A stretch of 64,000 nt of DNA from Bathynomus jamesi (GCA_023014485.1 JAJOZX010000875.1:99501-163500), one strand, 5' to 3'. Shown: positions 31,941 through 42,834, counted from the first letter of the stretch. Numbers and translations are program-made. Notes: generated by a model from the sequence alone, not told the origin.

Positions 31941-32560
31941 TCAATTTGTAATACACTTTGCCTCATTATTCTTTGTCATCATTTAAAGAATTTAATTATA
32001 ATATATACTGTAGATTATAGAATATTATAAAACACGAATTTAACCAATTTATATATGTCTTGTATAAAGTTAAAAAAAAAAAAAGTTACTATTTTTTACC
32101 TTATATTAACGTAAATTATCACTCCTCTATACCAGCTAACCAATGAAAATATAGGTCAGTCGAAAGCTTATATCTACAAATATTCTTACCTCGAAACTTC
32201 AACAATCTGCAGCCACATAAAACCCTATTTAATGTCCTTTAACTTCCCTAATAAAATCCCAAATTCAAACATAGCATGTCGAGCGCTCAATAATAAAAAT
32301 AAAACTTTTTATCATTAAAAAACCCGCATAATATTCATATTGAGCCAATTATTTCCCTCGTTTACATCCTATAGACAAAATTTAGGTGAAATCTAGTGTG
32401 TTCAATTCTTATACAGAATTCAGGATGCAATTTTCGATGACTGGCATTAGACCCCCAATCAAGAGAGGGTCTCATAAAACCAAATAGGGACGCAAACCTT
32501 TTTTTTCAGAACTTTATATGGAATCCCTCATTCCATAAGCAATAAAATCCATTACTGCTT
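30900..32560. other. No gene seen; AT-rich intergenic DNA
   Basis: An imperfect inverted pair GTACATAAGGTCACGTAAGTG / CACTCGCGTAACTTTATAAAC lies at 31100-31165, and CACCCTGTA occurs at 31005 and 31168, as at DNA-transposon ends, so a decayed element may lie around 30980-31180. An (AAT)n tract is at 31890-31940. No coding relic recognised. Confidence 0.4.
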
Positions 32561-32598
32561 CGATATATATATATATATATAGTGTGTGTGTGTGTGTG

Positions 32599-32656
<58 letters not shown>

Positions 32657-32669
32657 GTATATATATATA
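32560..32669. repeat. (TA)n-(GT)n-(TA)n compound microsatellite
   Basis: TA, then about 9 GT units, then a long TA tract, interrupted only by ATAATA and ACG. Confidence 0.85.
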
Positions 32670-32745
32670 CAGGGTAGCCTAAGATAAAATAACCCCATTA
32701 TTTCTTTTCAGAGAATTCAATGGGGCTACTTTATCTTGGGTCACC
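32670..32745. mobile_element. Tiny MITE, 76 bp
   Basis: CAGGGTAGCCTAAGATAAAA...AACCCCATT on the left is matched in inverse by AATGGGGCTACTTTATCTTGGGTCACC on the right: about 27-base terminal repeats with a loop of some 20 bases. It lies in (TA)n DNA. Confidence 0.6.
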
Positions 32746-32779
32746 ATATATATATATATATATATAGAGGACCAACAAG

Positions 32780-34420
32780 AAATAGACTAAAGTAGACAAA
32801 CAAATTCTTTCTTCCACGCCATTATCAAACATTCTTAGAAGACACACGTGGTCAAGGAATCAGAAACAATGAAAACGTCTGTTTTGTCCCAAAAGGCCCG
32901 CGAAAGCAAACCCTTAACAACTAAAGGACGCGTAGAAGGCGTCTCAAAATATGGCGGGAAAGTGCGCGTCACAGAGACTATATAAGCGAGATTCCACTGA
33001 TACACATTCTCACTCCCTCGCTCGCTTACTTCTCGTTTGCATTTCTTATCACGTGTCACGTTTCTTCTACGTAAGTAGCAGCACTCGTCACATCAACCGC
33101 CCTCCGGCTTCCCGCCGGAGGAGCTGCCTGCTGTTCCTTCAAGGCTTTCGATCTATCGTCAAGTAAGACCTTCCGCCGTCAGCCTGCAGAAGCACTTCTT
33201 CGAAGCCAAGCGCCGTTTCGACTTCAGCCGGCTTCAGTCCCTCAAGCATCATCTCAACTCTACACGAAGCATCACTTGACGTAAGCTATAAATCCTTCCT
33301 GCAACAAACAACACTACCGCAGTAGGCGTTTCCATTGGCCTCTTCACCACACCTCAACCGGTTACCAATCATCCTCGAGAGCACCGGCAAAGTTCAACAC
33401 GCTACGAGAAAACATCCTCAAGGAGGATCCAGTACGTGAACCTTCTACGAAGCTACGAGCCCAAATCACTTCCCCTTGGTTCAGCGTTCACCGCTAAAAG
33501 CGGCCGTCAACGAGAATCCAATAGGCCCGTTAAACACTTCACCGTGAAGACTTCGACTTGCAGAACAACGGAAAATCAGTTTCACCTTCAAGCTCCCACT
33601 CTTCGAGAACGATCTCGACGAGCGTAACAACGGACAGCAACGACACCTCGGGCCTACAGTTCAATAGGCCAACCTCCAAGTAACTCATCAACCTAGAGGT
33701 ATCACCCGTGATCGGTAAGCTCTGTCTCTTTTCTTAAACAATAACGCAAAGCCTACATCAGTGTACCGCAGAAGCGTAGGCTATAAACGCAAAGTGTTTT
33801 ACAAATCGTTCAAACTAACTCTCGTTGAAACGCAGTAGGCCTATTTCTTAATCCAAGTGTCATTCCAATACCGTAATCGTGTACTGTATAATCCTGCTAT
33901 CATTACTAGACCCATTCAATGTTCCATTTATGCGTAACTCTAGCCTACCCAAATGAAGGTCTAATCTATTTACAGTGTACTAAACGCACGTGCCTTCTTT
34001 GTCATTACTAGGCCCATTCAGTGTTCCATTTTGCATGACATTAGCCTACCATAAATGAATGTATTACTTGACAATTAAGCTCAACCATTTCTCTTATTGG
34101 CTAAGCTCCATGTCATCTTAGCATAATATAAAGGCTGTTAAATAATTGTTATTCACTATAATTACTGTCAATCATTTGTTATTCACTGTGAACAAATAAC
34201 AGATTTATTTTCTTAATTAAATACAAAACAATAAGGTGTTTTTTATAACCTTAACAATATTTGCTTGGGTGTAATCCAAGCTGGTGACCTCGAAGCAATT
34301 CGTATCACTCAGAAATATTATAGTAGGCCTACTCCATTAGCCACCTTCAAGCCGGTGATACGGTAGGACATCATAAATTGTTAACCCAGCCTGTCATTAT
34401 AACAATAAATCATTGCATCA
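32780..34420 (+). promoter_or_regulatory. GC-richer non-coding block with TATA box; possible solo LTR
   Basis: Composition changes abruptly from AT-rich to mixed. A TATA box (CTATATAAGC, about 32979-32988) is followed by a long leader without an open frame over 65 codons and by many PyAG/GT pairs. Near 34289 the sequence GCTGGTGACCTCGAAGC resembles the region just after a retrotransposon LTR, where GGTGACCCC is common. A diverged duplication (CATTACTAGRCCCATTCARTG) occurs at 33900 and 34003. A solo LTR or a host promoter with a 5' UTR exon both fit; neither is proved. Confidence 0.35.
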
Positions 34421-34494
34421 ATTAATCACTAGCATTAAATTAATGAGCATCACCTTATTTGGCTAACAATAGGCCCACTATATATATATTACCA

Positions 34495-34758
34495 GCGCCT
34501 AGGTGGTGTAGTAGTTAGCGTCGCTGACTACACATCTTTCGGCCTCGAGTTCGATTCTTTCATAAAAGCGAGACCCGGTGACGGCAGCTGGCGCGCAGCA
34601 AAACCCAGCTGTTCATCCTTCCAGAAGATAAAGAAAGTGGTTGGTGGATAAATGGGTATCCTGAGTGGCCTATGGTTACGACGCTGGGCTGCTGGTTCGG
34701 ATTCCACGTTAAACTGTAGGTCTAAGGTGGATTGTAAAGCTTGACCTTCGTCAGAATT
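34495..34758 (+). mobile_element. Bipartite tRNA-derived SINE, copy 3
   Basis: Same SINE as 14637, with a 24-base insertion-like segment (CGAGTTCGATTCTTTCATAA) in the first tRNA-like unit. It meets copy 4 tail to tail. Confidence 0.7.
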
Positions 34759-34935
34759 GTTCATTCTGACGAAGGTCAAGCTTTACACTCCACTTTAGAC
34801 CTACAGTTTAAAGTGGAATCCGAACCAGCAGCCCAGCGTCGTAACCACTAGGCCACCCAGGATACCCATTTATCCACCAACCACTTTCTTTATCTTCTGG
34901 AAGGATGAACAGCTGGGTTTTGCTGCGCGCCAGCT
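34759..34935 (-). mobile_element. Bipartite tRNA-derived SINE, copy 4, truncated, inverted
   Basis: Mirror image of copy 3 up to AACAGCTGGGTTTTGCTGCG, where a fold-back repeat begins. Together copies 3 and 4 make a palindrome centred on about 34758 (GACCTTCGTCAGAAT/ATTCTGACGAAGGTC). Confidence 0.7.
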
Positions 34936-35631
34936 GCGTTGTGGATGCACCTAAGTGGCCACACACCGATGTTAGATATTTTTTCGCTTCATGGCCGTTC
35001 TCAAACAACCACAACGCGTTGTGGACGATTTGAAAATTATTGAATGCCCGGTTAGGTCAACTGTACGCCCTTGACGATTGGTTAGGTTAAGTCGTGATAT
35101 TTTCGTTAAAACTAACGAAAATATCACGCCTTAACCTAACCAATCGTCAAGGGCGTACAATTAACCTAACCGGGCATTCAGTTAACCTAACCGGGCACTC
35201 AGTTGACCTAACCGGGTACTCAGTTGACATAACCGGGCATTCAATTAACCTAACCAGTTGGTTAATTTTTACATTTACGTCTCATTTTAAAGTTACTTAA
35301 AATTAATCGAAACCTACGGGAAAATTATTGATAATCATTTTTTAAAGGACTTTATCTTTTTTCTGGCATATCTGCTTAACTTTGCTTTTTAATCGGTGAA
35401 TACGTCGATAAATATACGTCGTGTTTATATCATTTCAATATACGTCGTGTTTAAATAGAGTTTGATGAAAGACATCGGTGTGTGGTCGTTTCAAATCATC
35501 CACAACGCGTTTTGGTCATATTCGAATCGTCCACAACGCGTTGCGGTTGTTTGAGAACGGCCATAAAGCGAAAAAATATCTAACATCGGTGTGTGGTCAC
35601 TTAAGTGCATCCACAGCGCGTTGTGGCTGTT
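34935..35631. mobile_element. Fold-back element with nested hairpins
   Basis: Outer arms of about 95 bases (CCACACACCGATGTTAGATA... at 34958 and its complement ending at 35600) enclose an inner hairpin (35040-35170) made of GGTTAGGTCAACTGTACGCC and ACGATTGGTTAGGTTAAGTC, followed by four tandem AACCTAACCGGGCATTCAGTT units (35163-35250). The inner motifs are shared with the palindromic modules at 59.8-60.9 kb. ACAACGCGTTGT recurs several times. Confidence 0.55.
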
Positions 35632-35669
35632 CTTTTCGCTCACTGAGCGATTTCGATGTTTGGGCGTAA

Positions 35670-36200
35670 CATATATATGTATATTATTAAGATATATGTA
35701 TTTCAAAGCAATTTTTACATAATTATTTCCCATAATAAAGTAAACTAATATTTCTTAATTCAGTAAGTGTTCAAATTGCAGACCGTGAAGTCATTTATAT
35801 GTCAACTCTCTTACTTAACTTATATACTAAGGCAATTACATAACATTCTAGCTACAGAGTACGTAAACTTCCTTTTACGATATATAATATACTCATAGAA
35901 TATAAAATTCCCTTAATTACAGTGTCATTGATGCCAAGAGAGCCTGCATGTCACTGATTCATAGCGCTGATAATCTCTCCTAAAACACTTAGTATCGAAT
36001 ACTGTCATGCCCATATATATATATATATATAAATAATGACAATTACATCGATTAGCTTTCATAGGAATTTCTTAAACACATTTTTAAAACCTAAATTATA
36101 TCCAAAACGTCTTGAAATAACAACGCTTCAATCAGTGTCTGTGATAATTTGAGAAATTCGAACACTTTTAAAGCAATCATGTATAATGACAGCAGTCAAC

Positions 36201-36205
<5 letters not shown>
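35670..36205. other. No recognisable feature
   Basis: AT-rich, stops in all frames, short (TA)n at 36012-36031. Confidence 0.5.
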
Positions 36206-36241
<36 letters not shown>

Positions 36242-36345
36242 AGTTCATTATATTTCGTTCGTACGAGGAATTTCTTTTTCAAGAGCTCAGTATGTCATAT
36301 AATTCTATATACGACAACGACAGTGTGTGTGTATATATATATATA

Positions 36346-36390
<45 letters not shown>
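36206..36390. repeat. (TA)n tracts next to PLE-A copy 2
   Basis: (TA)n at 36206-36237 and at 36334-36389, separated by about 95 bases that include GTGTGTGT. The second tract abuts the element end. Confidence 0.85.
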
Positions 36391-36394
<4 letters not shown>

Positions 36395-36466
36395 ATTATT
36401 TCACGAAGGTAACATGTGAAAAATATTTATGATGAATAAACCACGAAGGAAAGGAAACACAAAATG

Positions 36467-36506
36467 GTGCTCAAGCGCTTTCGTCTAATGACATCCTCAG
36501 GAACAC
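36467..36506 (-). ncRNA. Hammerhead ribozyme motif, PLE-A copy 2, left arm
   Basis: Same bases as the motif at 173-212 (GUGUUC, CUGAGGA, GAAA, GAGCAC on the minus strand). Confidence 0.55.
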
Positions 36507-36629
36507 TGAAGTATAAAAAAGGTTAAGCCTATATATAGGTTACAGAAAGAAAAAAAGAAAAAATAAATAACATACATACACACAAACACACATATATATA
36601 TATATATACATACATATCTATATATACAA

Positions 36630-36662
<33 letters not shown>

Positions 36663-37249
36663 TACAATAAACAGAGAAGTAAAAATAATAAAAAATTAAA
36701 AATTAAAACCTTAAAGGAAGGATTACCAATGAGGCGTACAGATTGTAAGGAAAATATCGATTTTTAGCACAAGATCAAATGGATTATAAAAATACAAATT
36801 TATACTGGAACTCTGCCGGGTTTTAGCACAATGCTGCCTATGGTCAGGTTTCGATATATATAAAAAAAATAAAAAATAAAAAATAAAATGCAAATTAAAA
36901 GTTAATCGATTTTTAGCACAAGATCAAATGGCAGCAATATGTTAAAACCCGGACAGAGTTCTAGTATAAATTTGTATTTTTATAATCCATTTGATCTTGT
37001 GCTAAAAATCGATTAACTTTTAATTTGCATTTTATTTTTTATTTTTTTTTTTTTTTTATATATCGAAACCTGACCATAGGCAGCATTGTGCTAAAACCCG
37101 GCAGAGTTCCAGTATAAATTTGTATTTTTATAATCCATTTGATCTTGTGCTAAAAATCGATATTTTTCCTTACAATCTGTACGCCTCATTGGTAATCCTT
37201 TAAGGTTTTAATTTTTAATTTTTTATTATTTTTACTTCTCTGTTTATTG

Positions 37250-37282
<33 letters not shown>

Positions 37283-37404
37283 TTGTATATATATATGTAT
37301 GTATATATAACTATATATGTGTGTTTGTGTGTATGTATGTTATTTATTTTTTCTTTTTTTCTTTCTGTAACCTATATATAGGCTTAACCTTTTTATATAC
37401 TTCA

Positions 37405-37444
37405 GTGTTCCTGAGGATGTCATTAGACGAAAACGCTTGAGCAC
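37405..37444 (+). ncRNA. Hammerhead ribozyme motif, PLE-A copy 2, right arm, stem III changed
   Basis: As the other PLE-A motifs, but GAAAGCGCUU is GAAAACGCUU, which destroys the only G-C pair of stem III. Probably inactive. Confidence 0.45.
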
Positions 37445-37477
37445 CATTTTGTGTTTCCTTTCCTTCGTGGTTTTATT

Positions 37478-37499
<22 letters not shown>

Positions 37500-37516
<17 letters not shown>

Positions 37517-37814
37517 TGCTGTATTTTGCATTTGCGATGTACGATACAGAAATGGTTTTCTTTTAATGCGCAATGAAATAGCGTTCGTGGCTGTTGTGTT
37601 TTTAAATCCTGTAATGTCACACTCGGAATCCGATTTCGGACTTTCGTTTTATTCTGATTGAAGTTTGTTCCGAAGGTCATGCTGAAATATGACAGTCATT
37701 ATTTGGGCAGGAACAGAAAGTATCGGGAAATTACGCCTGTTCGCTTCTGTATGTGGTAAATAAAATTTTATATTGGTCAGAATTTAGGGTAATAGATCTT
37801 ACGATTTAATATAC

Positions 37815-37842
<28 letters not shown>
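37500..37842. other. No recognisable feature; (TA)n at right edge
   Basis: AT-rich unique-looking sequence, then (TA)n at 37818-37842. Confidence 0.45.
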
Positions 37843-37849
<7 letters not shown>

Positions 37850-38292
37850 AACCCTCGATAAGTCGGAATTCGAGATGAGTCGGACTCCGTCCTCTGTCAA
37901 GTGCTATTATTCTTTTATTTATTTTACTGAGAGAAGCGTTTTATTTCCTATGTCAAGTGTCATTATTATTTTGTTTCTTTTACTAAGTGAAGTGTTTTTT
38001 TAATACTGTATTGTACGAAAAGGTAAACAATAAATTTTTTTGCGTTTCGCGCTCAAAATAATTCCAGCAACGGTAAGTGAAACAAAGTTTTATTGTGTTT
38101 TTAATGTTTGTTTTGTTTATTTTGAACATTGTATTAGACTCTCACTAATCAAACTTCAAAGGTTAGAGAGTATTTATGCCTCTTTAGGGGTAAATAGGGG
38201 GGTAATTAAGGTAATTCGCGATGAGTCGAACTTTTCAATGAGTCGGACTGGCTAGAGCCCTATATAGTCCGACTTATCGAGGGTTCACTCTG
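37843..38292. mobile_element. Pogo/Tigger-like MITE
   Basis: Ends AACCCTCGATAAGTCGGA in inverted orientation at both sides (37850 and about 38269-38286), with further AGTCGGACT repeats inside. ACCCTCGATAA ends are typical of pogo/Tigger elements. TA flanks lie in TA-rich DNA. No transposase remains. Confidence 0.6.
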
Positions 38293-38344
<52 letters not shown>

Positions 38345-38384
38345 CAATGCATGTATGTTGTGTGTGATATGCTGACCAAATTTA

Positions 38385-38457
38385 GTTCAGGAGCGGCGCT
38401 TCCCCAACATTTTTAGTACCGGAACACCGTTCCGCCCCATTCCGACAGCACTACACT
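38385..38457. repeat. hAT element end fragment
   Basis: The complement reads TAGTGTAGTGCTGTCGGAATGG...GGAACGGTGTTCCGG, close to the end of the hAT element at 63022-63573 (GGAACGCCGTTCCC...CAGCACTACACCACTG). Only this end is present. Confidence 0.45.
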
Positions 38458-38460
38458 AAT

Positions 38461-38522
<62 letters not shown>
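38458..38522. repeat. (TA)n microsatellite abutting PLE-A copy 3
   Basis: Long TA tract with one AATA interruption, directly joined to the element end. A matching tract (42280-42339) abuts the other end. Confidence 0.9.
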
Positions 38523-38526
<4 letters not shown>

Positions 38527-38595
38527 TTTCACGAAAGTAACACGTGAAAAATATTTATGATGAATAAAACCACGAAGGAAAGGAAACACAAAACG

Positions 38596-38635
38596 GTGCT
38601 CAAGCGCTTTCGTCTAATGACATCCTCAGGAACAC
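38596..38635 (-). ncRNA. Hammerhead ribozyme motif, PLE-A copy 3, left end
   Basis: GUGUUC, CUGAGGA, GUC/GAC stem II, GAAA, GCGC, UU, GAGCAC on the minus strand; identical to copy 1. Confidence 0.6.
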
Positions 38636-39014
38636 TGAAATACATAAAAGGTTCCGGCCTATATATAGGTTACAGAAAAAAATAAAATAAAAATAAAAAT
38701 ATATATATAAATAAATAACATACATACACACAAACACATATACATATATATACACATACATATCTACACACATACACATATATATACACATATATATGCG
38801 ATAAACGGAGAAGTAAAAATAAAACTTAAAAATTAAGGATTAGAGGATTAACAAAGAGGCAAATCGATTTTTAGCACAAGATCAAATGAGTTATAAAATA
38901 ATACAAATTTATACTGGAGATACGCCCGGGTTTAACACTTGCCTTCTTGGAGTCAAGTTTCGATATATATAAAAATAAATTGAAGATTAAAAGTAAATAA
39001 AGTAGCTTACAAGT

Positions 39015-41372
39015 TTACCAAAGATTAAGTGTCCTACACTTTTTATCTAGGTTTGTTTTAAAGGAATTCAAAACAACAGGATCGAGTTGAAAAAGACCTT
39101 TGCTTATGTTGAAGTTATTTGAAAGTTGAATAATGGCAGACTCAAGAATATTTCTATTGACAATATTGCTCGAATGAAATAAAACTGAAGCATTATTCCA
39201 ATCAATAGAGTGGGATAACTCTGACAAATGGACAAAAAGAGCACTGGACAACTGTCCTGTTCTGACGGAATATTGATGCTGTTTTATACGTGTGTGCAAA
39301 TCCTTTCCCGTCTGACCTATGTAAAAGGAATCACATTGTTTACACCCAATTTTATAGATAATGCCTGAATTATTGGTAGGGCTATTTTTTACTATGATAT
39401 TTTTCACAATATTGTTATATGAAAATACTACATTAATATCCAAAAGTTTAAGTACATTAGCAATGCCTAAAAAGCCCGGGAAAAATGGAAGTACTAAAAT
39501 ATTTTTTGACAAAGTACGAGTGTTTTATTGACACGATAGAAAGTTCGTTTTGCCTTGTTGAGACAAGATTCCATAAACGCAGATGGGTAACACAGATCAC
39601 TTCCAATACCGTTGATTTTTTCCAATTCGGCATCGATGTATTCCGGACTGGCGATCCTAAGGGCGCGGAGAAACATTGATGAAAAGATGGCCTTCTTAGT
39701 GGGGGTGTCATGTCCCGAGTAAAAGTGTACGTAGGACAAGTTGTTTGTTGTTTTCCGATAGATACTAAACTTAAAACCTGGGCTTTCCCTATGTACACGC
39801 ACATCCAAAATGGGATTGACTTGTCTTGTTCCACTTCTAAAGTAAACTTAATGGAGGGGACTTGATCATTTAACTGAAGGAGGAAGTTATCCAGGTCACG
39901 ATTCATGGGCCAGATACACAAAATATCGTCGACGTACCGCAACCAAGGGATGCCAACCCCCAGGATTCTCGGAATGTAAGTAATTTCGAAAAACTCCATA
40001 TAAATATTGGAGAGGAGGGGCGATAAGGGGTTGCCCATGGCCATCCCAAACACTTGTTGATAATAATCGTTATTGAAAGTGAATTTACAGTCTTTAATGC
40101 AAAGCTTAATAAGTTCCAAAACAATGTGTGAAGGTAGTGGCAGGTCATACTTATGTAATTCTTGGAGAGAAAGTCAAGCATATCATCAATCGGCACTTTT
40201 GTAAACAATGAACAAACATCAAAACTGATCAATCTATCGTTAGTTTCAGTACGTGCATTACTCAATTTTTCAGTAAGATCCATGGAATTTTTTACATGTG
40301 AATCAGAGATAGTTCCGAGAATGGGGGACAAGACTTTGACAAGCCATTTGGAGAGTTTATAAGTAATAGAGCCCACCGAGCTAATAATAGGGCGCATAGG
40401 GTTGCCAGGTTTGTGGGTTTTAATAAGACCGTAAAGGTAGGGCAGAGAAGGTGAAGTGGACATGAAACGCGGAATTAAGTCCTTATGATCTTTGAGAATG
40501 CGTTTCAAGCCACTATTAAATGATTTGATGACGTCATCCTGCGGGTTCTTCCTAAGTTTGCTGTATGTGGCGGGGTCCTGGAGAAGCTCGTTCATCTTTC
40601 CGATGTAGTCCACTTTGTCCATAATAACTATGGTGTTAGCCTTGTCTGCTTTAGTAATATGGAGCTCCCCATCTTTTTTAATTGTGAGAGGCCATCGCAA
40701 AACCGTTTAGGAAAGTTATCTTCGTAATTACCATTCGCCGCACTATAAACAAGGCCTTTAACTATGTTAAACAAATACTGAGGGAGATTACACTGTTTTT
40801 CAAAACACGCGAGACTGTAACAAATTTGTAAAGCCGAAGGTTTTTTAACAATAAAAAAGGACATACCATATCCAAGGGGACTTTTTGCATCGTCACTAAT
40901 GTTTTTCGAAGAAAGGTTCAAAACACACTTTGAGCTTGCTTTTTTTACTCCACTGACTATTTCGAATGAGACTTTTAATTTTCCGATCCAAAATGTTACG
41001 AAGTGAAGTAGTTCTCCGACGCAACTCGTTGTAAATTTCATCAAACAAAGGTTGGATCCACGGTTGGGGAATAACGGTTACAAAATTATGTTTGGCGATG
41101 TTTAAGTTTTTGAAGGCGGACCACTCATTTTGTCTGGTGACTTCAATATGTTTCTTTAAAATTAATCTGCTGAAGTTGTTGAACGGATGGTCGTCAATTT
41201 GTCTAAGGCGAATCGGAAGCAGGGATTTGGGAAGAACTTGCTCCTCTAGACATTTAGTAAGAAACTTTCGTCGGATACGAATTGCATGCCCCTTCATTAA
41301 TGTAGAAGAAAACACGGACACAAACGGAGACAAGAGAGGGAACAGCAAGCCGAAGGAACGCGTGGTGTTCAT
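39015..41372 (-). pseudogene. Penelope-like polyprotein (reverse transcriptase + GIY-YIG endonuclease), PLE-A copy 3
   Basis: Read in order over several frames: an N-terminal basic domain (LRQIDDHPFNNFSRLILKKH, WIQPLFDEIYNELRRRT), KADKANTIVIMDKVDYIGKM and YGLIKTHKPGNPMRPIISS, motif A (ISFDVCSLFTKVP), motif B (GMAMGNPLSPLLSNIYM), motif C (RYVDDILCIW), the thumb, and the GIY-YIG nuclease GIIYKIGCKQCDSFYIGQTG with a C-x2-C insert, ending RTLNLW. Frameshifts fall near 40930, 40690, 40150, 39810 and 39510. All catalytic motifs survive in sequence, so the element was probably active recently. The nuclease nicks DNA and the enzyme extends the nicked end. Confidence 0.85.
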
Positions 41373-41402
41373 TATATGAAAATTATTTCACGAAAGTAAC
41401 AC

Positions 41403-41807
41403 GTGAAAAATATTGTGAAAAATATCATAGTAAAAAATAGTCCTACCAATAATTCAGGCATTATCTATAAAATTGGGTGTAAACAATGTGATTCCTTTTA
41501 CATAGGTCAGACGGGAAAGGATTTGCACACACGTATAAAACAGCATCAATATTCCGTCAGAACAGGACAGTTGTCCAGTGCTCTTTTTGTCTATTTGTCA
41601 GAGTTATCCCACTGTATTGATTGGAATAATGCTTCAGTTTTATTTCATTCGAGCAATATTGTCAATAGAAATATTCTTGAGTCTGCCATTATTCAACTTT
41701 CAAATAACTTCAACATAAGCAAAGGTCTTTTTCAACTCGATCCTGTTGTTTTGAATTCCTTTAAAACAAACCTAGATAAAAAGTGTAGGACACTTAATCT
41801 TTGGTAA
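41403..41807 (+). CDS. GIY-YIG endonuclease domain and tail, inverted arm of PLE-A copy 3
   Basis: An uninterrupted 134-codon frame with IIYKIGCKQCDSFYIGQTGK, HTRIKQHQYSVRTGQLS and a tail ending CRTLNLW. It differs from the body copy at 39015-39400 by only a few residues. It lacks the reverse transcriptase and any promoter, so it is a structural duplicate rather than a gene. Confidence 0.7.
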   Translation: MKNIVKNIIVKNSPTNNSGIIYKIGCKQCDSFYIGQTGKDLHTRIKQHQYSVRTGQLSSALFVYLSELSHCIDWNNASVLFHSSNIVNRNILESAIIQLSNNFNISKGLFQLDPVVLNSFKTNLDKKCRTLNLW

Positions 41808-42121
41808 ACTTGTAAGCTACTTTATTTACTTTTAATCTTCAATTTATTTTTATATATATCGAAACTTGACTCCAAGAAGGCAAGTGTTAAACCCGGGCGT
41901 ATCTCCAGTATAAATTTGTATTATTTTTATAACTCATTTGATCTTGTGCTAAAAATCGATTTGCCTCTTTGTTAATCCTCTAATCCTTAATTTTTAAGTT
42001 TTATTTTTACTTCTCCGTTTATCGCATATATATGTGTATATATATATGTGTATGTGTGTAGATATGTATGTGTATATATATGTATATGTGTTTGTGTGTA
42101 TGTATGTTATTTATTTATATA

Positions 42122-42155
<34 letters not shown>

Positions 42156-42201
42156 TTTTTTCTGTAACCTATATATAGGCCGGAACCTTTTATGTATTTC
42201 A

Positions 42202-42241
42202 GTGTTCCTGAGGATGTCATTAGACGAAAGCGCTTGAGCAC
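42202..42241 (+). ncRNA. Hammerhead ribozyme motif, PLE-A copy 3, right end
   Basis: Plus-strand counterpart of 38596-38635, identical in sequence, with the extra U before stem II as in all PLE-A copies. Confidence 0.6.
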
Positions 42242-42274
42242 CGTTTTGTGTTTCCTTTCCTTCGTGGTTTTATT

Positions 42275-42279
<5 letters not shown>

Positions 42280-42339
<60 letters not shown>
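42280..42339. repeat. (TA)n microsatellite
   Basis: Uninterrupted TA tract abutting the right end of PLE-A copy 3. Confidence 0.9.
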
Positions 42340-42341
<2 letters not shown>

Positions 42342-42800
42342 CAATTCAATTTCATAACTGGAAATCGTCTCCTGTACATAAAAAGAACTACGTCACGTAT
42401 GTGTAAATGTATAAAAACATATGATATATATTTCTATGACCAAAAAGTTTGAACAGATACACACTTTCATGTAATGAATATAAGATAAATACCCTATTCA
42501 ACCAATAGTTATAACCCCATACCATAAAACACTAAAAATTTACCTTGAATTAAACTTTTGAACAACTTTTATTAACATAAGTTAATAATTTTAAATGCAA
42601 AAGTAAATAATTCTGTCGCTTTGAAAGAAATTACATTATCCAAACAAAGGAAAATAGATTGAAATAAAACATTTAAAAAGAAAATATTTGTGCTTGAAAA
42701 TTTCTTGCATTCACGGGACTGGAAGAGACGCTCTTAATTGCTCTTTTCTCCACAGTTTTGTTCTTTTTTGTACTTAATTTATATTGTTAGATATTTACTG
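42340..42800. other. No recognisable feature upstream of the H4 copy
   Basis: AT-rich DNA without coding or repeat signal. Confidence 0.45.
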
Positions 42801-42811
42801 TTTTATATTAT

Positions 42812-42834
42812 ACTTATATAAGCTTATATAAGCT
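42812..42834 (+). promoter_or_regulatory. TATA-like sequences upstream of the H4 copy
   Basis: CTTATATAAGCTTATATAAG holds two TATATAA boxes about 65-80 bases upstream of the H4 start codon, a normal distance for a histone gene. Their presence suggests a gene duplicate rather than a retrocopy, which would lack a promoter. Confidence 0.4.

Larger units (their letters stand above)
36391..37481. mobile_element. PLE-A copy 2: palindrome of two 3' ends, no coding body
   Basis: The 3' terminal region of PLE-A runs on the minus strand from 36391 to about 36960 and then on the plus strand to 37481. The two arms match almost base for base, including the terminal GGTTTATTCATCAT, a T-rich stretch and a TTAGCACAAGATCAAATGG segment that occurs four times in total. 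No reverse transcriptase or nuclease sequence is left. (TA)n tracts flank both ends. Confidence 0.8.
38523..42279 (-). mobile_element. PLE-A copy 3: near full-length Penelope-like element with inverted 3' end
   Basis: The minus strand holds a near-complete body (41372 down to 39015) and its 3' UTR (down to 38523). Upstream of the body, on the plus strand (41377-42279), lies a second copy of the 3' end: GIY-YIG domain, tail, UTR and ribozyme. The arms (38523-39400 and 41400-42279) form a palindrome of about 880 bases per side around a 2-kb loop. (TA)n tracts flank both ends. Confidence 0.9.
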
